A program made the translations under genes and the position numbers. A stretch of 64,000 nucleotides of DNA from assembly GCF_900111865.1 (NCBI RefSeq), contig NZ_FOJS01000004.1, positions 14,679-78,678 on the forward strand, read 5' to 3'. Positions 27,930 through 37,312 of the stretch are shown here, piece by piece. Numbering within the stretch: the first letter of the stretch is position 1; every line of letters starts with the position of its first letter. The DNA comes from Parageobacillus thermantarcticus (lineage in GTDB: Bacteria; Bacillota; Bacilli; Bacillales; Anoxybacillaceae). A model generated the notes under the pieces. The model made no database searches and had not been told where the DNA came from. It saw nothing but the letters and a program-made list of their open reading frames with translations.

Positions 27930-29981
27930 TTGGAAATCATGCCAAGCAGCCGGTTTCGCGGAACGTGGAAATACATTCGGGCGTTCGTCTTCATCAGTTT
28001 GATCCTAGCAATCTTTTTCGCCGTTATGCTTGCCGGTTTAATCGCGTTCGCCAAACTAAAAGGGGCCCCGCCTCTAGCCGTTCCGCAAACGACGATTTTT
28101 TACGCGGATGACGGCTCGAAAATCGGCGAAAGCGATAACGGGCAAACGCGCTACTGGGTGGACATTGATGATATATCCCCCTATATCATACAGGCAACGA
28201 TCGCTGTAGAAGACCGGAAATTTTATGAACATCACGGCTTTGATATAAAGCGGATTATCGGCGCCGTTGTCGCGAATATAAAGGCGATGGCGAAAGTGCA
28301 AGGAGCAAGCACCATTACCCAGCAATACGCGCGCAATTTATTTTTAAACCACGATAAAACATGGACGCGAAAATTGCAAGAAGCGTTATATACGATTCGC
28401 CTCGAAGCGAATTACAGCAAAAAGCAAATTTTAGAAGGATACTTAAACACCATTTACTACGGCCATGGCGCTTACGGAATCGAAGCGGCCTCCCATTATT
28501 ATTTCGGAAAGCCGGCAAAAAAGCTGACATTAAGCGAAGCGGCGATGCTGGCCGGAATCCCGAAAGGCCCGTATTATTATTCGCCATTTATTGACGAAAA
28601 GCGGGCGAAAGCGCGGCAAAAAACGGTGCTTTCGTCGATGGCCAAAGCCGGATACATCAGCGAAAAAGAAGCGGAACAAGCGTATCAAACACCGCTTGTT
28701 TATTTCCGCCATCACGAGGCAAAAAAGAAAAAAATCGCCCCTTATTTTCAAGATGTGGTGAAATATGCGCTGCGCAATCAATTAGGGCTAGATGAACGCA
28801 TGATCGAAACGGGCGGATTGCGCGTGTATACGTCGCTTGATCCAAAAATGCAAGAAATTGCCGAACGAAAAATTGATGACATCATTGACCCTCGTTCGAA
28901 CATTCAAGTTGCGCTTGTCGCGATGGATCCGCGTTCGGGAGAAGTAAAAGCGCTCGTCGGCGGCCGAAATTATGATAAAAGCCCGTTTAACCGCGCCGTG
29001 CAAGCGGAGCGGCAGCCGGGCTCGACATTTAAACCGTTTCTTTATTATGCGGCCATTCAGCAAGGATTCACGCCATCGACGCAAATGCGAAGCGAACTGA
29101 CGACGTTTACGTTTGATAACGGCAAGTCCACATATACCCCGCATAACTATAATGATTACTATGCGAATGAGGAGATTACGCTCGCTCAGGCAATCGCCTT
29201 GTCGGATAACGTATTCGCCGTCAAAACGCACTTATTTATCGGCGAGGACAAACTTGTCGAAACGGCGAAAAAACTTGGCATTACAAGCAAATTAAAAGCG
29301 GTGCCTTCCCTGGCGCTCGGTACGTCGCCGGTGAAAGTGATCGACATGGTGAAAGCTTACAGCGCATTTGCCAACAACGGCAAAAAAGTCGAGCCGGTTT
29401 TTATAAAAAAAGTCGTCAATCATAAAGGAGAAACGATTTACGAATATAAACGATCAAGCAAGCAGGCGCTCGATCCGGACGCCGCATACGTAACGGCCCA
29501 GCTGATGACGGGCATGTTCGACCCGAAGTTAAACGACTACACGACCGTCACCGGGCAATCGATTCGCAAACAGATCACACGCCCGTATGCGGGAAAATCA
29601 GGAACGACCGAAACGGATAGCTGGATGATCGGGTTTGCCCCGCAGCTAGTTGCCGGGGTATGGACCGGCTACGACCGCGGGGAAACGATGGATAAAATCG
29701 CGGAGAAACAATATGCAAAACAAATTTGGGTGCAGTTTATGGAAGAAAGTTTACGAGGAAAGCCAAAGAAAAAATGGAAACCAACAAAAGGGGTCGTCGG
29801 CGTCTATGTCGACCCGGACAACGGCAAGCTCGCGACAAAATCATGCCCGGTAAAACGCCTCACTTATTATATCGCCGGCACAGAACCGACCGACTACTGC
29901 ACCGACCATTTGCATCGCAAAAAATCAAAGGATACGGAAGAAAAGAAAAATTGGTTTGAAAAATGGTTTCCTTGGTTTTAA
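27930..29981 (+). CDS. pbpG: Class A penicillin-binding protein 2D
   Basis: Bifunctional peptidoglycan synthase. In 683 residues: short cytoplasmic tail, one membrane helix (about 18-42), GT51 transglycosylase domain with catalytic Glu94 in VEDRKFYEHHGFD and STITQQYARN, then a transpeptidase with STFK (Ser365), SDN (425-427) and KSGT (556-559). Sequence and neighbours match B. subtilis PbpG, which builds the spore germ-cell wall. TTG at 27930 is the likely start, with GAGGTGAT five bases upstream; an ATG three codons later is the alternative. A forespore promoter and strong terminator make it a single-gene unit. Confidence 0.93.
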   Translation: MEIMPSSRFRGTWKYIRAFVFISLILAIFFAVMLAGLIAFAKLKGAPPLAVPQTTIFYADDGSKIGESDNGQTRYWVDIDDISPYIIQATIAVEDRKFYEHHGFDIKRIIGAVVANIKAMAKVQGASTITQQYARNLFLNHDKTWTRKLQEALYTIRLEANYSKKQILEGYLNTIYYGHGAYGIEAASHYYFGKPAKKLTLSEAAMLAGIPKGPYYYSPFIDEKRAKARQKTVLSSMAKAGYISEKEAEQAYQTPLVYFRHHEAKKKKIAPYFQDVVKYALRNQLGLDERMIETGGLRVYTSLDPKMQEIAERKIDDIIDPRSNIQVALVAMDPRSGEVKALVGGRNYDKSPFNRAVQAERQPGSTFKPFLYYAAIQQGFTPSTQMRSELTTFTFDNGKSTYTPHNYNDYYANEEITLAQAIALSDNVFAVKTHLFIGEDKLVETAKKLGITSKLKAVPSLALGTSPVKVIDMVKAYSAFANNGKKVEPVFIKKVVNHKGETIYEYKRSSKQALDPDAAYVTAQLMTGMFDPKLNDYTTVTGQSIRKQITRPYAGKSGTTETDSWMIGFAPQLVAGVWTGYDRGETMDKIAEKQYAKQIWVQFMEESLRGKPKKKWKPTKGVVGVYVDPDNGKLATKSCPVKRLTYYIAGTEPTDYCTDHLHRKKSKDTEEKKNWFEKWFPWF

Positions 29982-30019
29982 AAGGAACCCCCCAAGCGGT
30001 CTCGCTTGGGGGGTTCCTT
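29982..30019 (+). terminator. pbpG terminator
   Basis: AAGGAACCCCCCAAGC (29982-29997) and GCTTGGGGGGTTCCTT (30004-30019): a 16-bp perfect stem with a 6-base loop, immediately after the stop codon. The T-run is poor. Confidence 0.75.
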
Positions 30020-30154
30020 GTCCTAGTTTTATTGTGTTATACATGCAGCTTTAGTTTACCTTGTTTCCTACGAAACGACAAGTACTCGCCATATGACGTT
30101 CACAAAAACGTCACATATATGGAAATTAATGAAAGCAGTGGTTTTCTCTCCTTT

Positions 30155-30667
30155 TTATTCTCCGCCTTCCAATCCTTTTCTCAATTCCTCGCTCGAACGA
30201 TTCCACATTTCGATATCGTGTTGTTTTAAAAAGTCGGCAAGCACCCGTTTTGATTTTTCGTCCATATGATCGACGATAATACGATGCTTCAGTGACTTAT
30301 CTAAACGATTCACATGCTCTGGAAGCAGCTTATAGCCGCGGCGCGCCTCCCGGTCGACTGTCATTTCGCACGCCGTTACCCCGGCATAATACGGACCTTC
30401 TTCTTTTCGCTCAATCGTCACCCATACGATCCAATACGGCTTTCCGTTTGGCACTTCCTCGCGATTCGGCGTAAATTTAATTCCCCGTTCCACGACGCTC
30501 CGGGCATGCATCGCTCCCATATCGACGAACGCTTCCCCCGCTTCGACATCAATAATGACCGGTGAAACATTTTCCAAACTTAACACTCCCGCGCCAAACC
30601 CGCCGTGGCCGTCCGTCGGGTCATCTTTAATGATATTAAATCCGATATTTTTCTTTTTTTTCTCCAT
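30155..30667 (-). CDS. ywhD: YwhD family protein
   Basis: Conserved Bacillaceae protein of 170 residues, unknown function. It has a Gly-rich N-terminal stretch GHGGFGAGVLSLENVSPVI and a conserved middle part AFVDMGAMHARSVVERGIKF; no signal peptide or membrane segment. It is followed upstream by the site-2 protease gene ywhC with a 20-base gap, the same pair as in B. subtilis, so they are probably cotranscribed. Confidence 0.88.
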   Translation of the reverse strand: MEKKKKNIGFNIIKDDPTDGHGGFGAGVLSLENVSPVIIDVEAGEAFVDMGAMHARSVVERGIKFTPNREEVPNGKPYWIVWVTIERKEEGPYYAGVTACEMTVDREARRGYKLLPEHVNRLDKSLKHRIIVDHMDEKSKRVLADFLKQHDIEMWNRSSEELRKGLEGGE

Positions 30668-30687
30668 CTAAACGCCCCCTTCATGAT

Positions 30688-31356
30688 TTAAAAGAATAAT
30701 GCAGAAAAAAAGGATTGCAAGTTTTCCAAGACAAACGGAATCGCCACATTGAAAAGCGGCTGTATCGTATAACGGTCAAGCGGCGTCAACACAAGAATCA
30801 GAAAAAGGAGCGCCCCATAACTTTCCCACTGCGTCATTTTTGCGCGAACGCCTTGTGGCGCCAAATCCTCGATAATCCGGTAACCGTCGAGCGGCGGAAA
30901 TGGAAGCAAGTTAAAGATAAACAACACCGCATTTAAGCTAATAAAAATTTGAAAGAACAAATCGAACCCCGCGGCAAACCAATCGGGAATCGCCGCCATC
31001 ACGCCGAAACGAACCATGCTATACCACACAAGAAATCCGAGCGCGGCAAGAAGAAGATTGCTGAAAGGCCCCGCAGCCGACACAAGAATCCCGGCAAGGC
31101 GCGGATTGGCAAAGTTAAGCCGATTCACCGGAACGGGCTTTGCCCAGCCGAACCCGGCAAGAAAAATAAGCAATGTGCCAAGCAAATCGAGATGGGCAAG
31201 CGGGGCTAATGTCAGCCTTCCCTCGTTTTTTGCCGTCGGGTCGCCGAACTTATAAGCGACGTACGCATGGGCAAATTCATGAACCGAAAAAGCAATCGCG
31301 AGCGCCATGAACACATATGGAATCTCTTGAAACGAATAAGGCAATAAATGTTCCAC
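30688..31356 (-). CDS. ywhC: Site-2 protease family (M50) membrane metalloprotease YwhC
   Basis: Multi-spanning membrane zinc protease of 222 residues. The zinc motif HEFAH (VHEFAHAY, residues about 26-33) lies in the first membrane segment and the third ligand Asp in LPFPPLDGYRI near residue 155; about five hydrophobic segments are visible. Substrate unknown; short S2P proteins of this type lack a PDZ domain. Probably in an operon with ywhD. Confidence 0.9.
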   Translation of the reverse strand: MEHLLPYSFQEIPYVFMALAIAFSVHEFAHAYVAYKFGDPTAKNEGRLTLAPLAHLDLLGTLLIFLAGFGWAKPVPVNRLNFANPRLAGILVSAAGPFSNLLLAALGFLVWYSMVRFGVMAAIPDWFAAGFDLFFQIFISLNAVLFIFNLLPFPPLDGYRIIEDLAPQGVRAKMTQWESYGALLFLILVLTPLDRYTIQPLFNVAIPFVLENLQSFFSALFF

Positions 31357-31487
31357 TCTTTTTAGCTCCTTTTTTCCATTAATCGTTTATTAATTAGTAT
31401 ACATGATTATACGGAAAAAGTGGACGGGAGTTCCCTTTTTCATGATATAATAAACGCGACAAACGACGCGCAAAAGGAGGACAACCC

Positions 31488-31673
31488 ATGCCTTACGTTA
31501 CAATCAAAATGCTCGAGGGACGCACGGACGAGCAGAAAAAGGCGCTTGTTGAAAAAGTGACAGAAGCGGTCGCCGAAACAACAGGCGCCTCGAAAGACAA
31601 AATTGTCGTGTTTATTGAAGAAATGTCGAAAAACCATTACGCGATCGCCGGAAAACGTTTAAGCGACGAATAA
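31488..31673 (+). CDS. ywhB: 4-oxalocrotonate tautomerase family protein
   Basis: A 61-residue tautomerase. After removal of Met the N-terminal Pro1 is the catalytic base (PYVTIKMLEGRT), with Arg11 and the beta-alpha-beta pattern of the 4-OT family. The natural substrate in bacilli is not established; B. subtilis YwhB has weak phenylenolpyruvate tautomerase activity. Strong AAAGGAGG before ATG; divergent from ywhC; ends in a clear terminator. Confidence 0.92.
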   Translation: MPYVTIKMLEGRTDEQKKALVEKVTEAVAETTGASKDKIVVFIEEMSKNHYAIAGKRLSDE

Positions 31674-31684
31674 TAAGTGCGCAA

Positions 31685-31716
31685 GCAAGGAACTTTTTAT
31701 CGTTCCTTGCTTTTTT
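31685..31716 (+). terminator. ywhB terminator
   Basis: GCAAGGAAC (31685-31693) and GTTCCTTGC (31702-31710), followed by six T residues. Confidence 0.9.
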
Positions 31717-31788
31717 CATTGCAAATTTTCTAAAAAACGAATATTATTATATGTGTAATTCAAAATGTTCGTATTTTGGAGGTAAACG

Positions 31789-33090
31789 ATGTTCGATTTG
31801 GCGAAACATAACACGAACGTAAAAACAGAAATCATCGCCGGATGTACGACGTTTTTAACGATGGTGTACATCATCGTCGTAAACCCTGTCGTATTGTCGG
31901 ATGCCGGTGTTCCGTTTTCCCAAGTGTTCACCGCAACGATTATCGCGACGATCATCGGAACGCTATGGATGGCGTTATTTGCGAACTATCCGATCGCGAT
32001 CGCGCCGGGGATGGGATTAAACGCGTATTTTGCCTACTCCGTCGTCGGATCGCACGGCAATATTTCGTATGAAGTCGCATTCTCGGCCGTGTTCGTTGCC
32101 GGAATCCTTTTTGTCATTTTGTCGCTGACGCCGTTTCGCAGCAAGCTGATCGAAGCGATTCCGGAAAATTTAAAACACGGCATTACTGCGGGAATCGGCT
32201 TGTTTATCGCTTTTATTGGCCTTCGTTTAACCGGGATTATTCAAGCGCATCCGCAAAACTTAGTCGCATTGGGTGATTTGCATTCGCCATCGGCGGTGTT
32301 GACGCTCATCGGCTTGGCGGTGACGCTCGTGCTTATGTCGCTCGGCGTCAACGGCGCGCTCTTTTTCGGGATGGTCATCACCGGAGTGATTGCTTATTTC
32401 ACCGGCCAATTAAAATTTGATAAAGGCTTCGTTTCCATGCCATCACTGCCGGAAGGGCTAGTCGTCGCCAATCCGTTTACTGCGATCGGCGATGTCATCC
32501 ATTACGGATTGTATGCCGTTGTGTTTTCCTTTTTGCTTGTGACGATTTTCGACACGACGGGAACGATGATCGGCGTCGCCCAGCAAGCCGGGCTGATGAA
32601 AGGAAAAACGATGCCGCGCGCCCGCGAAGCGTTGCTTGCCGATTCCGTCGCAACGACGATCGGCGCGATGTTCGGCACTAGCCCAACGTCCGCTTACATC
32701 GAATCTTCCTCAGGTGTCGCTGCCGGAGGGCGCACCGGAATTACCGCGCTGACGGTCGCGATATTATTTGCCTTATCCGCCTTTTTCGGACCGCTTGTCA
32801 GCGCTGTCTCCGGCATCGCCGCGATTACCGCGCCGGCGCTTATTATCGTCGGCAGCTTAATGATGGGCAGCATCGCCCGCATTCAATGGGATCAATTAGA
32901 TGAAGCGTTCCCGGCGTTCCTGATTATTTTAAGCATGCCGCTCACTTCAAGCATCGCAACAGGAATCGCGCTCGGCTTCATTTCTTACCCGCTGTTAAAA
33001 ATCACGCGCGGCAAATGGCGCGAAGTGCATCCGCTCGTTTACATTTTCGCCGTCCTTTTCTTCTATCAACTTGCCTTTTTGCCGCATTAA
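31789..33090 (+). CDS. AzgA-family purine (hypoxanthine/guanine) permease
   Basis: Proton-coupled purine base transporter of the NCS2/AzgA branch, 433 residues with about 12-14 hydrophobic segments. Family motifs are IIAGCTTFLTMVYIIVVNP at the N-terminus, APGMGLNAYFAY, DTTGTMIGVA and GTSPTSAYIESSSGVAAGGRTG. Closest in kind to B. subtilis PbuG/PbuO; which base is carried cannot be told. The 72-base upstream gap is too short for a purine riboswitch and shows none. TGGAGG precedes the ATG. Confidence 0.9.
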   Translation: MFDLAKHNTNVKTEIIAGCTTFLTMVYIIVVNPVVLSDAGVPFSQVFTATIIATIIGTLWMALFANYPIAIAPGMGLNAYFAYSVVGSHGNISYEVAFSAVFVAGILFVILSLTPFRSKLIEAIPENLKHGITAGIGLFIAFIGLRLTGIIQAHPQNLVALGDLHSPSAVLTLIGLAVTLVLMSLGVNGALFFGMVITGVIAYFTGQLKFDKGFVSMPSLPEGLVVANPFTAIGDVIHYGLYAVVFSFLLVTIFDTTGTMIGVAQQAGLMKGKTMPRAREALLADSVATTIGAMFGTSPTSAYIESSSGVAAGGRTGITALTVAILFALSAFFGPLVSAVSGIAAITAPALIIVGSLMMGSIARIQWDQLDEAFPAFLIILSMPLTSSIATGIALGFISYPLLKITRGKWREVHPLVYIFAVLFFYQLAFLPH

Positions 33091-33097
33091 CAGGCAT

Positions 33098-33133
33098 AAA
33101 AAACGAAGTCCCGTCATGCGTGGACTTCGTTTT
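33098..33133. terminator. Bidirectional terminator overlapping the end of ywgA
   Basis: AAAACGAAGTCC (33100-33111) and GGACTTCGTTTT (33122-33133) pair perfectly with T-runs on both sides. The right arm lies within the last codons of ywgA, so coding and termination signals share bases. Confidence 0.85.
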
Positions 33134-33632
33134 TTACTTTGGCGCGCAATTTCTCTATGTACATATATGCCTGCTCAATTTCTTCTTCTGTATACCGCTG
33201 CTTGCTTTTTAATAAAAACACTTTTTCTTTCACTTCTTCTTTCGTCAAATGCTCAAAATAAAGCACCGTCGAGACGAGCTCTAAAAATCGCGAGTTTTGC
33301 TCGTTCATATCTTGCATGCATTCTTGTAGATGGGGCATCTTGATATCATAATGGTTTAAAAACTGCTCTCCCGCTTCCGTCAGCGTGTAGCGGTATTGGA
33401 AATAGCCGCCTTTTTTTTCTTTTACTTCATGCAAAAATCCTAAATTACAAAGTTCCTCCACACGGCACGTTAACTCTTCGGAGTACGGCCCATAAAAATG
33501 AAAGTCAAATTTCTCGTAAAACGGAAATTGCAATTTTTTCGCGATATAAATCATTTTTTGCAGCTTTTTGCGGCCGACGATTTCCCCAGCTGCCGCCAAC
33601 GCCTTCATCACCTTTGCATGTTCAGTGAACAC
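33114..33632 (-). CDS. ywgA: YwgA family protein
   Basis: Conserved Bacillaceae protein of 172 residues, unknown function. The N-terminal 90 residues (GRKKLQKMIYIAKKLQFPFYEKFDFHFYGPYSEELT, then a short wing-like YFQYRYTLTEAG) resemble a winged-helix/Panacea-like fold, followed by an acidic helical half. GTG at 33632 is taken as start with AGGAG ten bases upstream. It sits just after ywfO (13-base gap), so probably in one transcript with it. Confidence 0.85.
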   Translation of the reverse strand: MFTEHAKVMKALAAAGEIVGRKKLQKMIYIAKKLQFPFYEKFDFHFYGPYSEELTCRVEELCNLGFLHEVKEKKGGYFQYRYTLTEAGEQFLNHYDIKMPHLQECMQDMNEQNSRFLELVSTVLYFEHLTKEEVKEKVFLLKSKQRYTEEEIEQAYMYIEKLRAKVKNEVHA

Positions 33633-33645
33633 TCCCCGTCATCTC

Positions 33646-34947
33646 CTAACCCTCTAAAATTTCGATAATTTTTTTCTTTGTTGTTCGCTTCGTCGAAAAG
33701 TCGTAAATAAAATCAGCTGGAAAATATAGTTTATGGTCGGTTCTCCGTTTTCCGGAAATCGCATCGACAAGCACCGATTCCCGCGACAGCTCGCGAAGCT
33801 CTCCGTTCGGCATCAGCAAATAAATCGGCAGCCGCTCCCCTTCTTCGCCCGGACGGTAAAAATCGTACGGCAAATCGGACGAAGAATCGACAACTAAATA
33901 ATATTCCGGATCAATGCCCGCTTTTTTAAACAAGCTTGTCAGTTCGATCAGCTTTGTCATCTGTTCATTCGTTGGATTAAATTCGACATATTTGAATAAA
34001 TGGCGATTCACAAAACGGCGGCAAAGGTCGCTTAAAATCTCATCACGCTCGTCTTGCCACTGCTGGAAATAAAACAATATGACCGCTTCATCAAGCTTTA
34101 AATAATCTTGCAAATCCACTTTTCCGGCAAAGAACGAATAAAAGTGGATCGGCTTCGTTTGAAAGTTGTATCCTTCTTCATACAGCTTTTTTGCGCGATG
34201 CAAAATTTTCGTTAAAATGACTTCGGCGCTGCGCGTCACTGGATGGAAATAAACTTGCCAATACATTTGATAGCGGCTCATAATATAGTCTTCCACCGCA
34301 TGCATGCCGCTCCTCTTGATGACGACTTGGTCTTCGCGCGGGCGCATGACGCGCAAAATCCGCTCCATGTCAAAATTGCCATAACTGACGCCGGTATAAT
34401 ACGCGTCCCTTAACAAATAGTCCATTCGGTCGGCGTCAATTTGGCTCGAAATTAAGCTGACGACAAGCTTATTCGGATACGTTTTCGCAATGACTTCCGC
34501 CACTTTTTTCGGAAAATCGTCGCTCACGCGGCGAAGCACGGCGTTCACTTCCGTATCCCCTAAAATAATCGCCTGGGTGAAATCTTCATGATCAATCCGA
34601 AACACTTTTTCAAACGAATGAGAAAACGGCCCGTGTCCTAAATCGTGCAACAACGCCGCGCATAAACAAAGAAGCCGTTCGCTATGGTCCCAATGTTCGC
34701 GGCCGACGAACACATCGTCAATAATGCGGCGAATAATTTCATAGACGCCAAGGGAATGGTTGAAGCGGCTATGCTCGGCGCCGTGGAACGTCAAATATGT
34801 CGTGCCGAGCTGTTTAATGCGGCGCAATCGCTGAAACTCTTTCGTTCCGATTAAATCCCAAATGACTTTGTCGCGAACGTGTATATATCGATGAACAGGA
34901 TCTTTAAATACTTTTTCCTCGCTCAGCTGCCCGCCGGGATATGCCAT
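33646..34947 (-). CDS. ywfO: HD-domain phosphohydrolase YwfO
   Basis: Metal-dependent HD phosphohydrolase of 433 residues, in the dNTP triphosphohydrolase/SAMHD1-like superfamily. The HD pattern is complete: HSRFNHSLGVYEI, AALLHDLGHGPFSHSFE and SQIDADRMDYLLRDAYYTGVSYG. B. subtilis YwfO is the same length; substrate is not firmly known. The ATG at 34947 follows GGAAGAGGGG; a 26-codon extension in frame has no ribosome site. First gene of a ywfO-ywgA unit. Confidence 0.9.
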   Translation of the reverse strand: MAYPGGQLSEEKVFKDPVHRYIHVRDKVIWDLIGTKEFQRLRRIKQLGTTYLTFHGAEHSRFNHSLGVYEIIRRIIDDVFVGREHWDHSERLLCLCAALLHDLGHGPFSHSFEKVFRIDHEDFTQAIILGDTEVNAVLRRVSDDFPKKVAEVIAKTYPNKLVVSLISSQIDADRMDYLLRDAYYTGVSYGNFDMERILRVMRPREDQVVIKRSGMHAVEDYIMSRYQMYWQVYFHPVTRSAEVILTKILHRAKKLYEEGYNFQTKPIHFYSFFAGKVDLQDYLKLDEAVILFYFQQWQDERDEILSDLCRRFVNRHLFKYVEFNPTNEQMTKLIELTSLFKKAGIDPEYYLVVDSSSDLPYDFYRPGEEGERLPIYLLMPNGELRELSRESVLVDAISGKRRTDHKLYFPADFIYDFSTKRTTKKKIIEILEG

Positions 34948-35056
34948 GTTATCCCCTCTTCCATTTCTGACTGAATCTATTATAAGCCGTTTTCGGCGAT
35001 AAAAAAATACTCGATTTTTCCTCATTTATCTATCATTATTTCCTAAATATAGAAAC

Positions 35057-35096
35057 AAAAAATCACCTTCTTCCTAAAAATTATGAAGGCGATTTT
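35057..35096 (-). terminator. Terminator of the DUF1450 gene
   Basis: AAAATCACCTTC (35059-35070) and GAAGGCGATTTT (35085-35096) pair with one mismatch, directly after the stop codon, with T residues following on the minus strand. Confidence 0.75.
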
Positions 35097-35324
35097 TTAG
35101 CTTTTCTTCAATTTTTCGGCAATTTTTTCGATCAGCTCATCTTCCGTCAGCGCGGAGACTGGACGGTTATTGACAAACGCAAACGTTTTTTTGCGGCCGG
35201 GACCGCAGTACGACTGGCAACCGATTTTAATCGTCGCGTTTGGGTCAAGCTTTTTTAAACGCGGAATCAACGTTTTTAAATTCGGCGCTTTGCAATCGGC
35301 GCAGACGCGAAATTCATTCGCCAT
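35097..35324 (-). CDS. DUF1450 family Cys-containing protein
   Basis: A 75-residue protein of the DUF1450 (YuzB-like) family. It carries CADCKAPN near the N-terminus and [18 protein letters not shown], four Cys that resemble the thioredoxin-like [2Fe-2S] or metal site of related small proteins. The C-terminal part is an acidic/basic helix. Function unknown. ATG at 35324 is preceded by AAAGGGTGA. It stands alone between ywfO and a repeat-bearing gap. Confidence 0.85.
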   Translation of the reverse strand: MANEFRVCADCKAPNLKTLIPRLKKLDPNATIKIGCQSYCGPGRKKTFAFVNNRPVSALTEDELIEKIAEKLKKS

Positions 35325-35488
35325 CTCTCGTCACCCTTTCTCTTCGCTCGGCAGATTTATGCACTAACGTGTATTCTAACGCTTCTTTACTGGCAATGCA
35401 AGTTTGCTTACTCACTCTCGTTTCCCTCATCTATGTTTCACACAAAAAAATTTAACAAGTTTTCCTCTACATAGGAAGCACCCCTTGT

Positions 35489-35593
35489 CAATCCGTGATT
35501 ATTGTGTAAAAATTCGCTCTCGCTCCAGCGAATTTCGATTAGGAAAATCAAACTGCTTTCTGCCGCTTCTTTTTAGACAAAATCTCGGAGTTA
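35489..35593. repeat. 105-bp intergenic repeat, copy B
   Basis: Second copy of the element at 10889-10993. It shares ATTATTGTGTAAAA at the left, AGCGAATTT and AAAATCAAACTGCTTT in the middle, and TCTTTTTA and ACAAAAT at the right; differences are scattered single bases. It lies in the 374-bp gap between the DUF1450 gene and rsfA, where nothing else is recognised apart from the rsfA promoter. Confidence 0.8.
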
Positions 35594-35637
35594 ATCAGCA
35601 ACTCTTGCAACTTTTTATTCATGGAAACTAAAAAATA

Positions 35638-35667
35638 GTATAAAACTTCCTATTTTTGTCCATGCTT
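35638..35667 (+). promoter_or_regulatory. Forespore-type promoter of rsfA
   Basis: GTATA (35638-35642), 18-base spacer, CATGCTT (35661-35667), six of seven positions of CATnnTA. rsfA is transcribed in the forespore in B. subtilis (sigma-F, also sigma-G). Confidence 0.5.
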
Positions 35668-35698
35668 CTACTAGCAAATAAGAAAAAGGGAGTTGAGA

Positions 35699-36361
35699 AT
35701 GATGAAACAACGTCAAGATGCATGGACAGAAGAAGATGATTTACTATTAGCAGAAACGGTGCTGCGGCACGTGCGGGAAGGAAGCACGCAGCTGAACGCG
35801 TTTGAAGAAGTCGGCGATAAATTAAACCGAACGTCCGCCGCCTGCGGATTCCGCTGGAATGCCGTCGTCCGCCGGCGCTATGAACAAGCGCTGCAACTAG
35901 CCAAGCGGCAGCGGAAAGAACGGCAACGGCTTCTCGGAAAGCAGCAAGCGGCACGCAAAAAGCGCTTGTACAATCCACCTGTTCCTTCTTTGGAAGAAAT
36001 AGGAGAAATCGTCCAATTGCCAGCGGTTGTACCTTCTTCCAATGAGACGTCGTCCATAACGCTCGATCACGTGATCTCCTTTTTACAAACATTCAAAAAA
36101 GTTCATCGTGATCACGAATCATTAGTAAAAGAAAACGAGCGTTTACGAAAAGAAAATGAAGAAATGCGCGCGAAAAATGAAGAATTGGCAAAGAAAATTG
36201 CCAAATTGGAAGAAAACTCTTCGACGATTCAAGAAGATTATGAAACATTGGTAAGAATTATCAATAGAGCCCGCAAGCTTGTCTTGCAAGAGGAAGAAGA
36301 GCGACAAGCGCTTAAATTCCGAATGGACCAAAACGGAAATTTGGAAAAAATCGCAGAATAA
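35699..36361 (+). CDS. rsfA: Prespore-specific transcriptional regulator RsfA
   Basis: Forespore regulator that tunes part of the sigma-F regulon. The N-terminal Myb/SANT-like DNA-binding domain ([55 protein letters not shown], positions about 7-62) is followed by a basic stretch and a long coiled coil (about 130-190, rich in E, K and N heptads). Two adjacent ATGs at 35699 and 35702 follow AGGGAG. The context between DUF1450 and lipL and the forespore-type promoter agree with the assignment. Confidence 0.93.
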   Translation: MMKQRQDAWTEEDDLLLAETVLRHVREGSTQLNAFEEVGDKLNRTSAACGFRWNAVVRRRYEQALQLAKRQRKERQRLLGKQQAARKKRLYNPPVPSLEEIGEIVQLPAVVPSSNETSSITLDHVISFLQTFKKVHRDHESLVKENERLRKENEEMRAKNEELAKKIAKLEENSSTIQEDYETLVRIINRARKLVLQEEEERQALKFRMDQNGNLEKIAE

Positions 36362-36363
36362 CT

Positions 36364-36395
36364 AACGGCTGCCCGTTTTTAACGAGGCAGCCGTT
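36364..36395. terminator. Bidirectional terminator between rsfA and lipL
   Basis: AACGGCTGCC (36364-36373) and GGCAGCCGTT (36386-36395) form a 10-bp stem between convergent genes; the last base touches the lipL stop codon. Confidence 0.7.
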
Positions 36396-37231
36396 TATTG
36401 CGTTATCAACGACTTCTCATTCCGGTTGACGATCCGCTCCCAATAATATTCGTATAACGATAACTCCTCTGCCGTCAAAGCGGACGAATAAAGTTCGCCG
36501 CCAAACGATTGCAGCGCGCGAAACAATAAAAGTAAGGCTGACGATATCGTTAACTCTTCGTTAAGCAATTCAGAAAGCGATGCCATCGTGCTCGGAACAA
36601 TCGTTGGGTATGCAAACTTCGTCGTCTCTCCTTTTAACCCAAGTTCGTAAAATCGTTGGATCAACTCCGCGCGCGCCGAGCCGCTGCCGTTGATGCATAA
36701 ATAAATTTGCACCGCAACGCCACCGCGCACGCGCCGCTGCGAAATGCCGGCGAATTTTTTTCCGGCAATGCTTAAATCGTAGCTTCCCGGACAGTACGAA
36801 CCAACGATTTCTCTTGCTTCAATCGCCTTGCTGTAATCCGAAAACATCGCCTGTATCAGCTGCCACATCGCTTCATATCCTTGATTAATATCAATCGCTT
36901 TCGTCGTTTCTGGAAAAATGAGCGATATATTAAGCACTCCATCGTCCAGCACGACGGCAAGCCCCCCCGAATTACGGACGATAACGTTGTATTTTTGCGT
37001 TTTTAAAAATGACACGGCGTCACGCAAATGGGGAAGCTTCGTATCTTGAATCCCTAACACAACTGTATTGTAATGAACCCATGTGCGAACGACCGGATCG
37101 GACATCCCTTTTCCTACCGATGTACAAAGTGTATCATCGATCGCAAACGACTGTTTTGCGTCAAACATCGGGCCGAAATGCGACTGGTCAATAATGCGCC
37201 ATTTCGCCTGCTGCAATAATTCGTGAACCAT
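36395..37231 (-). CDS. lipL: Octanoyl-[GcvH]:protein N-octanoyltransferase LipL
   Basis: Amidotransferase that moves octanoyl from GcvH to E2 subunits in the Bacillus lipoate pathway. The 278-residue product has the biotin/lipoate ligase fold, [13 protein letters not shown], the nucleophile Cys147 in [12 protein letters not shown] and the conserved Lys in [11 protein letters not shown]. Matches B. subtilis YwfL closely. ATG at 37231 with AAGGAG; the ten-codon extension is rejected. Confidence 0.93.
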   Translation of the reverse strand: MVHELLQQAKWRIIDQSHFGPMFDAKQSFAIDDTLCTSVGKGMSDPVVRTWVHYNTVVLGIQDTKLPHLRDAVSFLKTQKYNVIVRNSGGLAVVLDDGVLNISLIFPETTKAIDINQGYEAMWQLIQAMFSDYSKAIEAREIVGSYCPGSYDLSIAGKKFAGISQRRVRGGVAVQIYLCINGSGSARAELIQRFYELGLKGETTKFAYPTIVPSTMASLSELLNEELTISSALLLLFRALQSFGGELYSSALTAEELSLYEYYWERIVNRNEKSLITQ

Positions 37232-37279
37232 GGCTTTTCTCCTTAACGAAATCATTTGCAAAAATTATACCATAAACAG

Positions 37280-37302
37280 AAAAAAGGTGACTCTTCGTCA
37301 CC
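37280..37302 (-). terminator. pta terminator
   Basis: GGTGAC (37286-37291) and GTCACC (37297-37302) with a 5-base loop, then six T residues on the minus strand. Confidence 0.85.
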
Positions 37303-37312
37303 CTTTCCCGAA

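Noticed and set aside
31717..31788. Purine riboswitch before the AzgA-type permease
   Set aside because: The gap is only 72 bases and lacks the conserved aptamer core; the upstream terminator belongs to ywhB.
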